Source: Enorma massiliensis phI
GTDB taxonomy: Bacteria > Actinomycetota > Coriobacteriia > Coriobacteriales > Coriobacteriaceae
Assembly: GCF_000311845.1 (NCBI RefSeq)
Contig: NZ_HE978574.1
Span: 1,504,511 to 1,568,510 of the forward strand
Direction: 5' to 3'
DNA length: 64,000 nt
Positions 8,776-18,067 of this stretch are shown here, piece after piece. The position numbers and the translations under genes were made by a program. The stretch's first letter is position 1, and each line of letters starts with the position of its first letter. The notes beneath the pieces were generated by a model, which had not been told where the DNA came from, searched no databases, and saw nothing but the letters and a program-made list of their open reading frames with translations.

Positions 8776-10674
8776 GTGAACAAGAAGCAACGGAGGTGGC
8801 GCAACCGTATCCTCGTCGCCATCGCGCTCTTCTTCGCCATAATGCTCGCCGAGAAGCTCGGCCTATGGAACGCGCTCTTCGGCAGCTACGCCACCTACGG
8901 GGAATTTGCGCTCTACCTCATCCCCTACCTTATCGCCGGCCATGACGTGCTGCGCAAGGCATGGCGCAACATTCGGCGCGGCGAAGCCTTCGACGAGGCG
9001 TTCCTCATGACCGTCGCCACCATCGGCGCTTTTGCCACCATCTGCTTCCCCGAGACCGAGCCTCAGCTTGCAGAGGGCTGCGCCGTCATGCTGTTCTACC
9101 AAGTAGGAGAACTCTTCCAAAGCTATGCGGTGGGCAAGAGTCGCAAGTCTATCGCCAGCATGATGGACATCGCCCCCGACTACGCCAACATCGAGCGCGA
9201 CGGCGAGCTCGTCGAGGTCGATCCGAACGATGTCCCCGTCGGCGGCATCATCGTGGTCAAGCCGGGCGAGCGCGTGCCGCTTGACGGCGTCGTGGCAGAC
9301 GGCGCAAGCCAGCTCGACACCGCCGCCCTCACCGGCGAGAGCGTCCCTCGCCATGTCGAAGTGGGCGACAACGTGATATCCGGGTGCATCAACATGACGG
9401 GACCGCTGCGCGTCCGCACCACAAAGCCGTTCGGCGAATCCACTGTGCATCGCATCCTCGAACTTGTGGAGAATGCGAGCGAGAAGAAGGCGAAGACCGA
9501 GAACTTCATCACCCGGTTCGCCCGCGTATACACCCCTATCGTCGTTTTTGCGGCGCTCGCCCTCGCCATCATCCCGCCGTTGCTTGGCATGGGGCACTGG
9601 AGCGACTGGCTGCTTCGCGGCCTCACCTTCCTCGTAGTGTCCTGCCCCTGCGCACTCGTCATCTCGGTGCCGCTCAGCTTCTTCGGCGGAATCGGCGGGG
9701 CCTCGAGACTCGGCATCCTTGTGAAGGGATCAAACTATCTCGAGCTGCTTTCGAACGTTGACACCGTGGTCTTCGATAAGACCGGCACGCTCACCTCCGG
9801 CACATTCAAGGTCGTTGCCGTTTGCCCGGAAGAAGGCATCGACGAGGCAAGCCTTCTGGATGCCGCCGCTCACGCGGAAGCGTTCAGCGACCACCCCATC
9901 GCCGTTTCCATCAAGGAAGCGCTCGCCACCGGCATCGACCAAGACCGCGTGCGCGACGTGCGCGAAGAGTCCGGCCACGGCGTCTTTGCCATGGTCGACG
10001 GGAAAGGCGTGCTCGTTGGCAACGATAAGCTCTTGTCCGAACACGGAATCGCCTGGCAGGAAAGTGAGCAGATCGGGACGATTCTGTACGTCGCCGTCGA
10101 CGGCCGCTATGTTGGCAACATCGTGATCGCCGACACGGTAAAAGACGATGCCGAGCAGACCATCCGCGACCTCCATGCCGCTGGCGTGAAATCGTGCGTC
10201 ATGCTTACCGGCGACCGACGCGATGTTGCCGAGGAGGTTGGAGCCAAACTCGGACTCGACGAGGTGCACGCACAGCTGCTGCCGCAGGACAAGGTTGACG
10301 AGGTCGAGCGCCTGCTCTCGCTCGAGCGCGACGGCGCAAAGCTCGCGTTCGTGGGCGACGGCATCAACGATGCCCCCGTGCTCATGCGCGCAGACGTGGG
10401 CATCGCGATGGGCGCCATGGGGTCGGACGCGGCCATCGAAGCGGCCGATGTCGTGCTCATGGACGACAAGCCCTCGAACATTGCCCGCGCCATGAACGTC
10501 GCCCGGCGAACAATGCGCATCGTCTGGCAGAACATCATCTTTGCGCTCGGCATCAAGATTGCCATTCTCGTGCTTGCGGCGCTCGGCATCGCCAACATGT
10601 GGCTTGCCGTATTCGGCGATGTGGGCGTGGCGATCATCGCCATCCTGAACGCCATGCGCGCCATGCGGGTATAA
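8776..10674 (+). CDS. cadA: P1B-type heavy-metal-translocating ATPase (Zn/Cd/Pb)
   Basis: Inner-membrane metal efflux pump of 632 residues. GTG 8776 is chosen because AAGGAG precedes it by nine bases. Motifs in order: actuator TGES near residue 187, the transport-site CPC in SCPCALV near 290, phosphorylation site DKTGTLT near 334, nucleotide-binding SDHP near 374, and GDGINDAP near 527. The last TM contains LAVFGDVG with the conserved Asp found in ZntA/CadA (P1B-2) pumps. No N-terminal HMA domain is present; the separate HMA gene upstream supplies one. Controlled by the SmtB-like repressor of the same operon. Confidence 0.93.
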   Translation: MNKKQRRWRNRILVAIALFFAIMLAEKLGLWNALFGSYATYGEFALYLIPYLIAGHDVLRKAWRNIRRGEAFDEAFLMTVATIGAFATICFPETEPQLAEGCAVMLFYQVGELFQSYAVGKSRKSIASMMDIAPDYANIERDGELVEVDPNDVPVGGIIVVKPGERVPLDGVVADGASQLDTAALTGESVPRHVEVGDNVISGCINMTGPLRVRTTKPFGESTVHRILELVENASEKKAKTENFITRFARVYTPIVVFAALALAIIPPLLGMGHWSDWLLRGLTFLVVSCPCALVISVPLSFFGGIGGASRLGILVKGSNYLELLSNVDTVVFDKTGTLTSGTFKVVAVCPEEGIDEASLLDAAAHAEAFSDHPIAVSIKEALATGIDQDRVRDVREESGHGVFAMVDGKGVLVGNDKLLSEHGIAWQESEQIGTILYVAVDGRYVGNIVIADTVKDDAEQTIRDLHAAGVKSCVMLTGDRRDVAEEVGAKLGLDEVHAQLLPQDKVDEVERLLSLERDGAKLAFVGDGINDAPVLMRADVGIAMGAMGSDAAIEAADVVLMDDKPSNIARAMNVARRTMRIVWQNIIFALGIKIAILVLAALGIANMWLAVFGDVGVAIIAILNAMRAMRV

Positions 10675-10728
10675 TCGTGCGCGCCGCGCGGATGCCGCCC
10701 GCGCGGCGTTGTACGAGGAGGGGAAACC

Positions 10729-11733
10729 TTGGCAAAACGCATCGCGTTATTCGATAACATCAAGGGCGTGCTCATCATCCTTGTGGTCGCAGGCCACTTC
10801 ATGCATCCCGTTCACAACGATAACCTTGCACTCAGCGCGGCATTCGACGTGATATACCTCTTCCATATGCCGCTCTTCGTGTTCATGTCGGGCCTTTTCG
10901 CCAAGGGAGCCTATCGCGAGGGGCACCTCAATGTGAACCGCATGATCTCCTTCCTTGTGCTCGGCCTTGCATACCAGGCGGCGTACCTCGCCATCAGCGG
11001 CATGCTCACGCCGCAACGCATGCTGCTCTTCACCTCCGCACCGTGGTACCTCATCGGCATGGCGTGGTGGTACGCGGCGACACCCATGCTCTCCCGCCTG
11101 CCAGCGCCCGCCGGGCTTGCGGTGAGCCTCTGTGCATCGCTCGCCTCGGGCTGCATCGATCTTTCGAACGGCTTCCTCGCCATCAGCCGCTCGCTCGCTT
11201 TCCTCCCCTTCTTCAGCCTTGGATACTACTGCACAACCGAGCAGCTCGAGCACCTCTCATATCGCCGAGAGCTCTGGGCAGCAGTCGTGGCGGCAGTCTG
11301 CATCGCGCTGCTGCGCATCGCAGACGCTCACGCCTACGACTGGTTCTTCCAGATGGTCTATGGAGACAACCCGTATCGAAGCGGCATCGCTTCCGGCGTG
11401 GCGGCGCGGCTCACGGCAACCGCCATTGCCGTGCTATTCTCGCTTGCCACCCTTAAGCTCGTACCGAAGGCCTCGAGCAAGCTCACCGTTCTGGGCGCCC
11501 GCACGCTGCAGGTCTATGTGCTCCATCGCCTCATCCGCGCCTGGCTTACCTTTCAAACGCCCTTCTACCACCTGCCCATTCTGCTCGACCCGCTCATCGG
11601 ATCAGCCATCATCCTCGCTCTGAGCGGAGGCATCACGGTCCTCTGCGCGATCCCGGCGCTCACCCCGCCATTCGATGCGCTCATGCGCATGCGCTGGATC
11701 CCCAAGCGCTCGGCAGAAGGCCACACCGCCTGA
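10729..11733 (+). CDS. acyltransferase-3 family membrane protein
   Basis: Polytopic membrane protein of 334 residues with the acyltransferase-3 N-terminus (DNIKGVLIILVVAGHF, with the active-site histidine). It is expected to acylate a surface polysaccharide or another envelope acceptor. A TTG start at 10729 is supported by GAGGAGGGG immediately upstream. About ten TM segments fill the length and there is no extracytoplasmic SGNH domain. It lies 55 bp after cadA but shares no obvious pathway with it. Confidence 0.85.
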   Translation: MAKRIALFDNIKGVLIILVVAGHFMHPVHNDNLALSAAFDVIYLFHMPLFVFMSGLFAKGAYREGHLNVNRMISFLVLGLAYQAAYLAISGMLTPQRMLLFTSAPWYLIGMAWWYAATPMLSRLPAPAGLAVSLCASLASGCIDLSNGFLAISRSLAFLPFFSLGYYCTTEQLEHLSYRRELWAAVVAAVCIALLRIADAHAYDWFFQMVYGDNPYRSGIASGVAARLTATAIAVLFSLATLKLVPKASSKLTVLGARTLQVYVLHRLIRAWLTFQTPFYHLPILLDPLIGSAIILALSGGITVLCAIPALTPPFDALMRMRWIPKRSAEGHTA

Positions 11734-11898
11734 TCAGGCACCGCGCGAAACGCCGTCGTACGAGGCTGCTCGGTCTATGCTTCAGCGCACCTGGCTTCCG
11801 GAGGTACCGTGTAATATCCGCCCCATTGCCATGCATGGGCTACACTTTTCCAGGCAATTGGGAAGCCCGATCGGGGCTGCCCCTATGAAGGGATATCA

Positions 11899-12525
11899 AT
11901 GGAAGAGCTGTTCTTCAATTTCATCGACCAGTTCGGTTACTTCGCCGTGGGCGCACTTATCTTTATTGAGAATATTTTCCCGCCCATTCCGAGCGAGCTC
12001 ATCTTGCCGCTCGGAGGCTTCTTCACCACTACGACCGACATGGTCCTGCCCGGCGTCATCATCGCTGCGACCGCCGGGTCGGTGCTCGGCGCTTACATTC
12101 TCTACGGCATCGGCTATGTGCTGAACCGCGATCGCCTCATGCGGCTTTTCGAGACGAAGCCCATGCGTCTTTTGGGCTTCAAGGGCGACGATATTGCCAA
12201 GGCCATTGACTGGTTCGACCGACGCGGCCAGATCTCGGTGCTCATCTGCCGCTTCGTGCCCATCGTTCGCAGCCTTATCTCCATTCCCGCAGGCGTGGCG
12301 CGCATGAACATGGTCAAGTTCGCCCTGTACACGCTGTTCGGATCGGCCGTTTGGAACACGGTGCTCTGCTCGCTCGGCGCGGCGGCGGGAAGCGCTTGGG
12401 AAACCGTGACCGCTCAGGCCGAGTGGGTATCCGACGTTGTGAAATACATCATTATCGCCATCGTGATCGTCGTTGCGATTTGGTGGATCGTAAAGCGCAT
12501 CATTCCAAATCTAAAGAAGGACTAG
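11899..12525 (+). CDS. DedA family membrane protein
   Basis: DedA/VTT-domain protein of 208 residues, of a family with roles in lipid flipping (undecaprenyl-phosphate or phosphatidylethanolamine recycling) and proton-motive-force maintenance. Family marks: FIENIFPPIPSELILPLGG near residue 22, FVPIVRSLISIPAG near 120, and a C-terminal TM. ATG 11899 follows AAGGGA. A terminator lies 40 bp downstream. Confidence 0.9.
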   Translation: MEELFFNFIDQFGYFAVGALIFIENIFPPIPSELILPLGGFFTTTTDMVLPGVIIAATAGSVLGAYILYGIGYVLNRDRLMRLFETKPMRLLGFKGDDIAKAIDWFDRRGQISVLICRFVPIVRSLISIPAGVARMNMVKFALYTLFGSAVWNTVLCSLGAAAGSAWETVTAQAEWVSDVVKYIIIAIVIVVAIWWIVKRIIPNLKKD

Positions 12526-12564
12526 CGGCTCGAGCACTTATAGGGTGCGGGGGCATTACTATTG

Positions 12565-12601
12565 ACCGGGCTTGATAGTCTAGCCCTAGCGCCCGGTTTT
12601 T
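12565..12601 (+). terminator. Rho-independent terminator after the DedA gene
   Basis: Stem ACCGGGC (12565-12571) with GCCCGGT (12591-12597), followed by a T run. Confidence 0.7.
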
Positions 12602-12689
12602 AGCAATCCGACTCGACGCAACCTGACGGCCCCGCAGCATGAATGCGCCCCGTCGATCCCCATACGCACCCGCTAGCATATGAAGCACG

Positions 12690-13460
12690 TCACAGAAGGC
12701 CCAAACGGCGGCAAGCATGATAGATGCCGTCGTCGTCAACATCATTGGTTACGAACGTTGCCCGCTCCTTCACGGAATCCCAAGCGTTGCCCATAGCCAC
12801 GCTCGTTCCCACCGCCTCGAACATGGAGAGGTCGTTCTCCCCATCTCCAAAGGCGACCGCTTCCTCGGGCTCAAGGCCAAATCGTTCCAGCGTGGCGGCA
12901 ACGCCATATGCCTTACCGCCTTCTCGCGGCACCACGTCGCAAAACAGCTCGGTCCAGCGTGTCGCCTTCACGTTGTGGGTGTAATCGAGAAACACGTGCT
13001 CCTCGCCCGGATCGACGAAAACGCAGAACTGGTAGATCGGTGCCGAGAGCGCTTTCTCGTAGCTTTCCTCGTGGTACTGAATGCCCACCTTATCGCCAAC
13101 CGTGCGCACACGATCGCTCAGGCGGCTCACGAAACTTGCCTCGGGTTGCTGCACCAAGATATCGTAGCGACGCTCCCGGTACGCATGCTCCACAATGGTT
13201 CGGGCATCCTCGGCGTCAACCGGCACATCGCGATACGCACCCGTCTCATCGAGGCAGAGCTGGCCGTTGAGCGTGATATAGGCATCGAACCCGTTCTTTA
13301 GCTCGTCAACGAGCTCGAGCATCGAGCGGCCTGTCGAGATGACCGTCTTGATGCCGCGCTCGCGCAGGGCGCGAAGCGCGTGCTTCGTAGACTCTGGCAT
13401 GGCATGCGTCTTGAAGCTCAGCAGCGTACCATCGATATCGAAAAAGGCGGCTTTAATCAT
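12690..13460 (-). CDS. HAD superfamily phosphatase, Cof subfamily
   Basis: Cytosolic HAD phosphatase (256 residues) likely acting on sugar phosphates or flavin/nucleotide phosphates. Motif I FFDIDGTLLSFK is at the N-terminus, the motif II Ser/Thr lies in VISTGRS, and motif IV GDGENDLSMFE is near residue 205; the C2-type cap lies between. The start at 13460 (MIKAAFFDI) has GGGGAGC upstream; a longer reading to 13496 is less likely. Confidence 0.9.
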   Translation of the reverse strand: MIKAAFFDIDGTLLSFKTHAMPESTKHALRALRERGIKTVISTGRSMLELVDELKNGFDAYITLNGQLCLDETGAYRDVPVDAEDARTIVEHAYRERRYDILVQQPEASFVSRLSDRVRTVGDKVGIQYHEESYEKALSAPIYQFCVFVDPGEEHVFLDYTHNVKATRWTELFCDVVPREGGKAYGVAATLERFGLEPEEAVAFGDGENDLSMFEAVGTSVAMGNAWDSVKERATFVTNDVDDDGIYHACRRLGLL

Positions 13461-13669
13461 GCCTGCTCCCCCGTGCGTCCGACTGCGCAAACGCACCTAT
13501 TGTATCCAAACGGCGCCGAGCGGGCGCGCGGCACCCCACTCTCGACCCTACGACCTCCACGCCAGTCTGCTAGGATAGGCAGTCGGATACACCACACGCG
13601 ATCAGCCCAGCGCGCCGTTGAATCGGCGATTGCCTGGGCCTCCTCTCCAGCGCTTTCGAAAGGCATGAC

Positions 13670-15553
13670 ATGGCAATCCTTCTGGGCTGCGACAGCATAT
13701 CTTTGGACTTTCCCACAAAACGCGTCTTTAAAAACGTCACCCTCGGTGTTAATGAGGGCGATCGCATCGGCATCGTTGGCCGCAACGGCGATGGCAAGTC
13801 GACACTCATCAATTTGCTTGCCGGAATACTTGAACCCGACGATGGGCGTGTAACCCACCGGCGGAACCTTTCCGTAGGGCTTCTTGGCCAGCGCGACAGC
13901 CTCGATGACTCCGATACCGTGCGCCACGCGGTGGTGGGGAGCGCACCCGAGTACGAGTGGGCCTCTTCGCCGCGCGTGCGAGAAATCCTTTCCGGGCTTA
14001 TTCCCGACGTCCCGTGGGAGGGTGCGGTCGGCACGCTCTCGGGCGGCCAGCGCCGGCGCGTCGATCTTGCGCGCCTGCTCATCGGCACCTACGACGTTCT
14101 CATGCTCGATGAGCCCACCAACCATCTCGATATGCGCACCATCAACTGGCTCGCCCACCATCTGAAAACCCGCTGGCAGGCGGGCGCGGGCGCGCTGCTC
14201 ATGGTCACGCACGACCGATGGTTCCTCGATGAGGTCTGCACCTCGATGTGGGAAGTCCACGATGGATCGGTCGACCCGTTCGAGGGAGGCTACTCTGCCT
14301 ACATCCTTCAGCGCGTTGAGCGGGACCGCCGAGCTCAGGTAGAGGAAGAACGCCGGCGCAACATGGCCCGCAAGGAGCTCGCGTGGCTGAGCCGCGGAGC
14401 GCAAGCGCGAAGCACCAAACCGAAATTCCGCGTCGAGGCAGCGCGCGAGCTCATTGCCGATGTGCCGCCCTTGCGAAACGAACTTGAGCTCAAGCGCCTC
14501 GCTGTGGCGCGGCTCGGCAAGCAAGTTATCGATGTGCTCGATGTGACTGCGGGCTATCCCGACCCCCTGAAGGAGCGAAATGGCAGCGAGCACCGTCAAG
14601 AGGTGCCGAACGAGCGGGCAGACAAACCCGTGCTCGAGAATGTTACCTGGCTTATTGGAGCGGGCGACCGCTTTGGCTTGCTCGGCGAAAACGGAGCCGG
14701 GAAATCGACGCTGATCGACATCATTCAGGGCAAGCTCAAGCCGTTGTCTGGACGGGTGAAGATCGGGCAGACCGTGCGCTTCGGCGTGCTCTCACAACAG
14801 CTCGACGAGCTTCAGCCTCTCCTCAACGACACCATTCGCGAAGTGCTGAGCCGCTATAAGCGCAGCTATATCATCGACGGCAAAGAGACAAGCCCTGAAA
14901 AGCTCTTGGAACGGCTCGGGTTCACCCAGGAGCAACTCTGGAGCCGCATCGGCGACCTGTCCGGTGGGCAGCGGCGCAGGCTACAGCTCATGCTCACGCT
15001 CCTCAAAGAGCCCAACGTGCTCATCCTCGACGAGCCCGGCAACGACCTCGATACCGACATGCTCGCCATCGTAGAGGATCTGCTCGACGGCTGGCCCGGC
15101 ACCCTCATCCTCGTCACCCATGACCGCTACCTCATGGAGCGCGTAACGGACCAGCAGTTCGCCCTCATCGACGGGCACCTACGGCATGTCCCGGGCGGCG
15201 TGGACGAGTACCTGCGCCTCGCAAGCAGCGCGGGATTGAGCGGTGGCCAAGGAGGATCGCCTACGTTTGCCCGCACTGGCGCCGGCAAGTCCGACGCGAA
15301 ACCTGACGGAACTGCCTCGACCGGCCTCTCCAACGCCGAGCGCCAGCGCCTGCGCAAGGAAGCCGCTTCGCTCGAGCGCCGCATGGACACCCAGCGCAAG
15401 CGCATCGACGAGCTCGAAGCCCAGATGGCCGCCGTCGACCCGACCGACTACCTCGCGCTCGAAACACAGCAGCGCAAAATCGATGAAGCCCGTACCGCCA
15501 TTGACGACCTCGAGACCGCATGGCTCGAGGTATCTGAACAGCTCGAAAGCTAA
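13670..15553 (+). CDS. ABC-F family ATPase (Uup-like)
   Basis: Soluble tandem-ATPase protein of 627 residues without TM segments, of the class that acts on ribosomes. First cassette: Walker A GRNGDGKST (residues 37-45), signature LSGGQRRRVDLARLL near 122, Walker B with DEPTNHLD near 146. Second cassette: GENGAGKST near 340, LSGGQRRRLQLML near 428, and LDEPGNDLD near 451, with Gly-Asn in place of Thr-Asn-His. The C-terminus (about 553-627) is a charged coiled coil, as in Uup. Assigning it to one ABC-F subgroup from sequence alone is uncertain. Confidence 0.88.
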   Translation: MAILLGCDSISLDFPTKRVFKNVTLGVNEGDRIGIVGRNGDGKSTLINLLAGILEPDDGRVTHRRNLSVGLLGQRDSLDDSDTVRHAVVGSAPEYEWASSPRVREILSGLIPDVPWEGAVGTLSGGQRRRVDLARLLIGTYDVLMLDEPTNHLDMRTINWLAHHLKTRWQAGAGALLMVTHDRWFLDEVCTSMWEVHDGSVDPFEGGYSAYILQRVERDRRAQVEEERRRNMARKELAWLSRGAQARSTKPKFRVEAARELIADVPPLRNELELKRLAVARLGKQVIDVLDVTAGYPDPLKERNGSEHRQEVPNERADKPVLENVTWLIGAGDRFGLLGENGAGKSTLIDIIQGKLKPLSGRVKIGQTVRFGVLSQQLDELQPLLNDTIREVLSRYKRSYIIDGKETSPEKLLERLGFTQEQLWSRIGDLSGGQRRRLQLMLTLLKEPNVLILDEPGNDLDTDMLAIVEDLLDGWPGTLILVTHDRYLMERVTDQQFALIDGHLRHVPGGVDEYLRLASSAGLSGGQGGSPTFARTGAGKSDAKPDGTASTGLSNAERQRLRKEAASLERRMDTQRKRIDELEAQMAAVDPTDYLALETQQRKIDEARTAIDDLETAWLEVSEQLES

Positions 15554-15620
15554 GCGCGCGTTTCGCGGGGTCGCACCTAGGCCCCGCGAAACGACGCGAA
15601 TCCAAAGCGATCCAGGCCGG

Positions 15621-15770
15621 CTACGAGCGCTTCCTCGGGCGCGGCTTGCGCGTGCGACGCGCCACCGCATGCTCGTCGCCCTTACGCGATGCTTGCCGGC
15701 GCTGGCTGAGAAGCCAGCCGAACACCATGGCGGCAGCAATGACCGCTATATAGATAATCTGCTCCATCAT
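15621..15770 (-). CDS. small single-pass membrane protein, 49 residues
   Basis: Short reading frame, 12 bp downstream of the PepV-type gene on the same strand. It starts at MMEQIIYIAVIAAAM (ATG 15770, with AAGGGC upstream), has one hydrophobic helix at about residues 4-20 and a strongly basic tail ending RKPRPRKRS. The helix-plus-basic-tail layout, ribosome site and close spacing support a real gene. Function unknown. Confidence 0.6.
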   Translation of the reverse strand: MMEQIIYIAVIAAAMVFGWLLSQRRQASRKGDEHAVARRTRKPRPRKRS

Positions 15771-15782
15771 GCCGCCCTTATG

Positions 15783-17201
15783 CTAAAGCTCTAAGCCCAT
15801 AAGCCGTACGAGCGCCAGAATATAGATCTTAAGCGCCTCTTTGAGCGCCTCCTCACTTGCAGCCTCATTCGGTCCGTGCATCGAACCAGCCCAGGCTGGC
15901 AGCTCCAGCTCTTCGTCCTCTGGGCCGAAGGAGACGGCTCGGGCGAAATTGCGGGCATAGGTGCCGCCGCCCATCGAGAAGGGCTCGGCCTCCCTTCCCG
16001 TTACCTCACGATACACATCGAGCAGCGCCTGAACCGCAGGGTGCCCGGCATCGACGGAGAAGGGATCCTTAGAACGCCCAAGCACGAACGATGCCCCGAA
16101 ACGAGACGCGAGCTGGGTTAGCGTCGCCTCCATGGCACCGGTCGTCGTCGCATCCGGAAAACGAACATCGATCGTCTGCTCGATGCGGCCATCCGGCCGG
16201 ACCGCGATCGTCCCAGCGTTCAAGGTGAGTGCACCGAACGCAGTGCTTGAACAGGCAATCCCCACCGCCTCGCCGGCCGTATCGGCGTGCACCAGCTCGA
16301 GCAGCGCAAGGTAGTCGCGCTCTGCAGGGGCAAGCAGCTCGCGAATCTCCCCAAGATAGGAGACGATCAAGCCGATGGCGTTGAGCGTTCCCTCAGGGAG
16401 CGAGGCGTGTCCTCCGATACCCCGAGCGAGGATGCGGGCCTCGCCGGGCGCCGTCGATTCGATGGTCAGACGGTCCGCATTCATGCGGGGCGCGGGCAAT
16501 GCGGAGGCATCGACGCCCACGACAAGCACGGACTCACTGGGGACAGCGTTGGTTGCCTCGGCACCGCTCCACGAGCGGATGACGCCATCCGCAATCGGTC
16601 CGCTCACAAAGGAACCGCCGAAGCAGCCCTTCTCGGCATTGCAGACCGGGAATGAGGCATCGGGCGTGAAAAGGAAGGCAGGGCACTCGTGTCCCGCAAG
16701 GTAATGCTTCACATCCGACATGCTCGCCTCCTCGTCGCATCCTAGAAGCGCACGGAAGCTGTAGCGTGGGGTGATGCCCTCATGCAGGAAGAACGCGCCC
16801 GCATAGAGCGATAGCACCGCCGGCCCCTTGTCGTCGATTACCCCGCGGCCAAGCAGCCAGCCCTCGCGGCGCTCCATGCTGAAGGGATCGGTCGACCAGC
16901 CAGGGCCAGCAGGCACAACATCCACGTGCGCGATGGTGGCAACCTGCTCGGGGCGCTCCCCCGCGATATCGCCCCATCCCAGATAGCCCTCGTCGTCGGC
17001 GGTGTCGTACCCCAACCTCCGCGCGATGCCCAGAGCGCAATCAAGCGCACGGCGAACGTCGGGACCGAAAGGCGCCGCGGGCTCCGCCAGCGAAGTATCC
17101 GCAACCGACGGGCAGCCCACCAATTCGGCGATGTCGGCAAGCACCTGGTCCCAGACCGTATCGATATAGGCGTCTACTCGTTCTTCAAGCGTCTTGTCCA
17201 C
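15783..17201 (-). CDS. pepV: M20 family metallopeptidase (PepV-like dipeptidase)
   Basis: Di-zinc cytosolic dipeptidase of 472 residues, the usual PepV length. Metal ligands: H92 and D94 in AHVDVVPAG, D124 in GRGVIDDKGP, the Glu pair in GCDEEASM near residue 157, and the final His in SMHGPNEAA near 448. The lid domain lies between about 190 and 380. It probably trims peptides to amino acids, in keeping with the peptide ABC transporter elsewhere in the window. AGAGAGGAGT lies before ATG 17201. Confidence 0.9.
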   Translation of the reverse strand: MDKTLEERVDAYIDTVWDQVLADIAELVGCPSVADTSLAEPAAPFGPDVRRALDCALGIARRLGYDTADDEGYLGWGDIAGERPEQVATIAHVDVVPAGPGWSTDPFSMERREGWLLGRGVIDDKGPAVLSLYAGAFFLHEGITPRYSFRALLGCDEEASMSDVKHYLAGHECPAFLFTPDASFPVCNAEKGCFGGSFVSGPIADGVIRSWSGAEATNAVPSESVLVVGVDASALPAPRMNADRLTIESTAPGEARILARGIGGHASLPEGTLNAIGLIVSYLGEIRELLAPAERDYLALLELVHADTAGEAVGIACSSTAFGALTLNAGTIAVRPDGRIEQTIDVRFPDATTTGAMEATLTQLASRFGASFVLGRSKDPFSVDAGHPAVQALLDVYREVTGREAEPFSMGGGTYARNFARAVSFGPEDEELELPAWAGSMHGPNEAASEEALKEALKIYILALVRLMGLEL

Positions 17202-17251
17202 TGTTTACTCCTCTCTGCCGGCACAACCGGCACCTTGAGCTTATGCAGGAA

Positions 17252-17950
17252 TCAGGCGAATCGCTCCATGAAACCACCGTCCACGCCCAGAAGCCAACCG
17301 AGCTCGGTAGCGTCGCGGCAAAGACCATCGGCTCCAGACCCAGCAAGTTCAGCGCGGGCAGGTTCGTCGCGCCAAACGCCGATGCATGGAAGCCCCACTT
17401 CGTGAGCGCCCAATACGTCATGGTGCCTATCGCCCACCATCACGGCGTCTGAAGGGCCCATACCCAGCCCGTCGAGACAGGCCCTGATGCAATCCGCTTT
17501 TGTAGCGCGACCCGGCTCAAGGCGGCCGGCGATGATGTCGAACGGCGGAAGATCGAGCGCGGCGATCATCTGGCGGGCGGTCTCATCAAGGCGCGACGTC
17601 GCAACCGCAATCTTGGTGCCGCGATCTGATAGGGCGCGAAGCAGCTCGGGGATGCCCGGAAACGGCGGATAGTCGTCTGGAGCAACGTACTCGTTGAAGA
17701 GCCCGCGATAGACATCGACAAGCTCAAGCGCCTCATCGCGCGAACCGCCCGTGACGAGCATGAAGCCATCAACGAGAGGCGGACCTATGAGCTGGCGCAG
17801 ATCGCCCACCGCTTCGAGGTCGTACCCCCGGGCAGCAAGCGCTCGCCGGGAGATAGAAAGCACCGCGGGCCCGGTATCTGCAATCGTCCCATCGAAATCG
17901 AAGAGCACAGCCGGACGCTCGAACGCGCCACGCTCATATACCGTTTCCAT
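17252..17950 (-). CDS. HAD family hydrolase (phosphoglycolate-phosphatase-like)
   Basis: HAD phosphatase of 232 residues with a C1 cap. Motif I VLFDFDGTIADTG is at about residues 15-27, motif II VATSRLD near 118, the motif III Lys in RATKADC near 150, and motif IV VGDRHHDVLGA near 170. Similar to PGP/GmhB-like enzymes, but the substrate is not predictable. It lies 50 bp upstream of pepV on the same strand. Confidence 0.88.
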   Translation of the reverse strand: METVYERGAFERPAVLFDFDGTIADTGPAVLSISRRALAARGYDLEAVGDLRQLIGPPLVDGFMLVTGGSRDEALELVDVYRGLFNEYVAPDDYPPFPGIPELLRALSDRGTKIAVATSRLDETARQMIAALDLPPFDIIAGRLEPGRATKADCIRACLDGLGMGPSDAVMVGDRHHDVLGAHEVGLPCIGVWRDEPARAELAGSGADGLCRDATELGWLLGVDGGFMERFA

Positions 17951-18000
17951 ACGCCTCCGTTTACGTTGCGTGCAACGCCAACCATCATACCTGAAGAAGA

Positions 18001-18040
18001 TAAAAGAAAAGCGCCCCAGCGCAATGCACTGGGGCGCTTT
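18001..18040 (-). terminator. rpsA terminator
   Basis: A perfect 11-bp stem AAGCGCCCCAG (18009-18019) with CTGGGGCGCTT (18029-18039), followed on the minus strand by TTTTCTTTTA. It lies 28 bp after the S1 stop and could serve both strands. Confidence 0.85.
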
Positions 18041-18067
18041 GATGCGCGAAAGAACGCGAGGCGCCTG

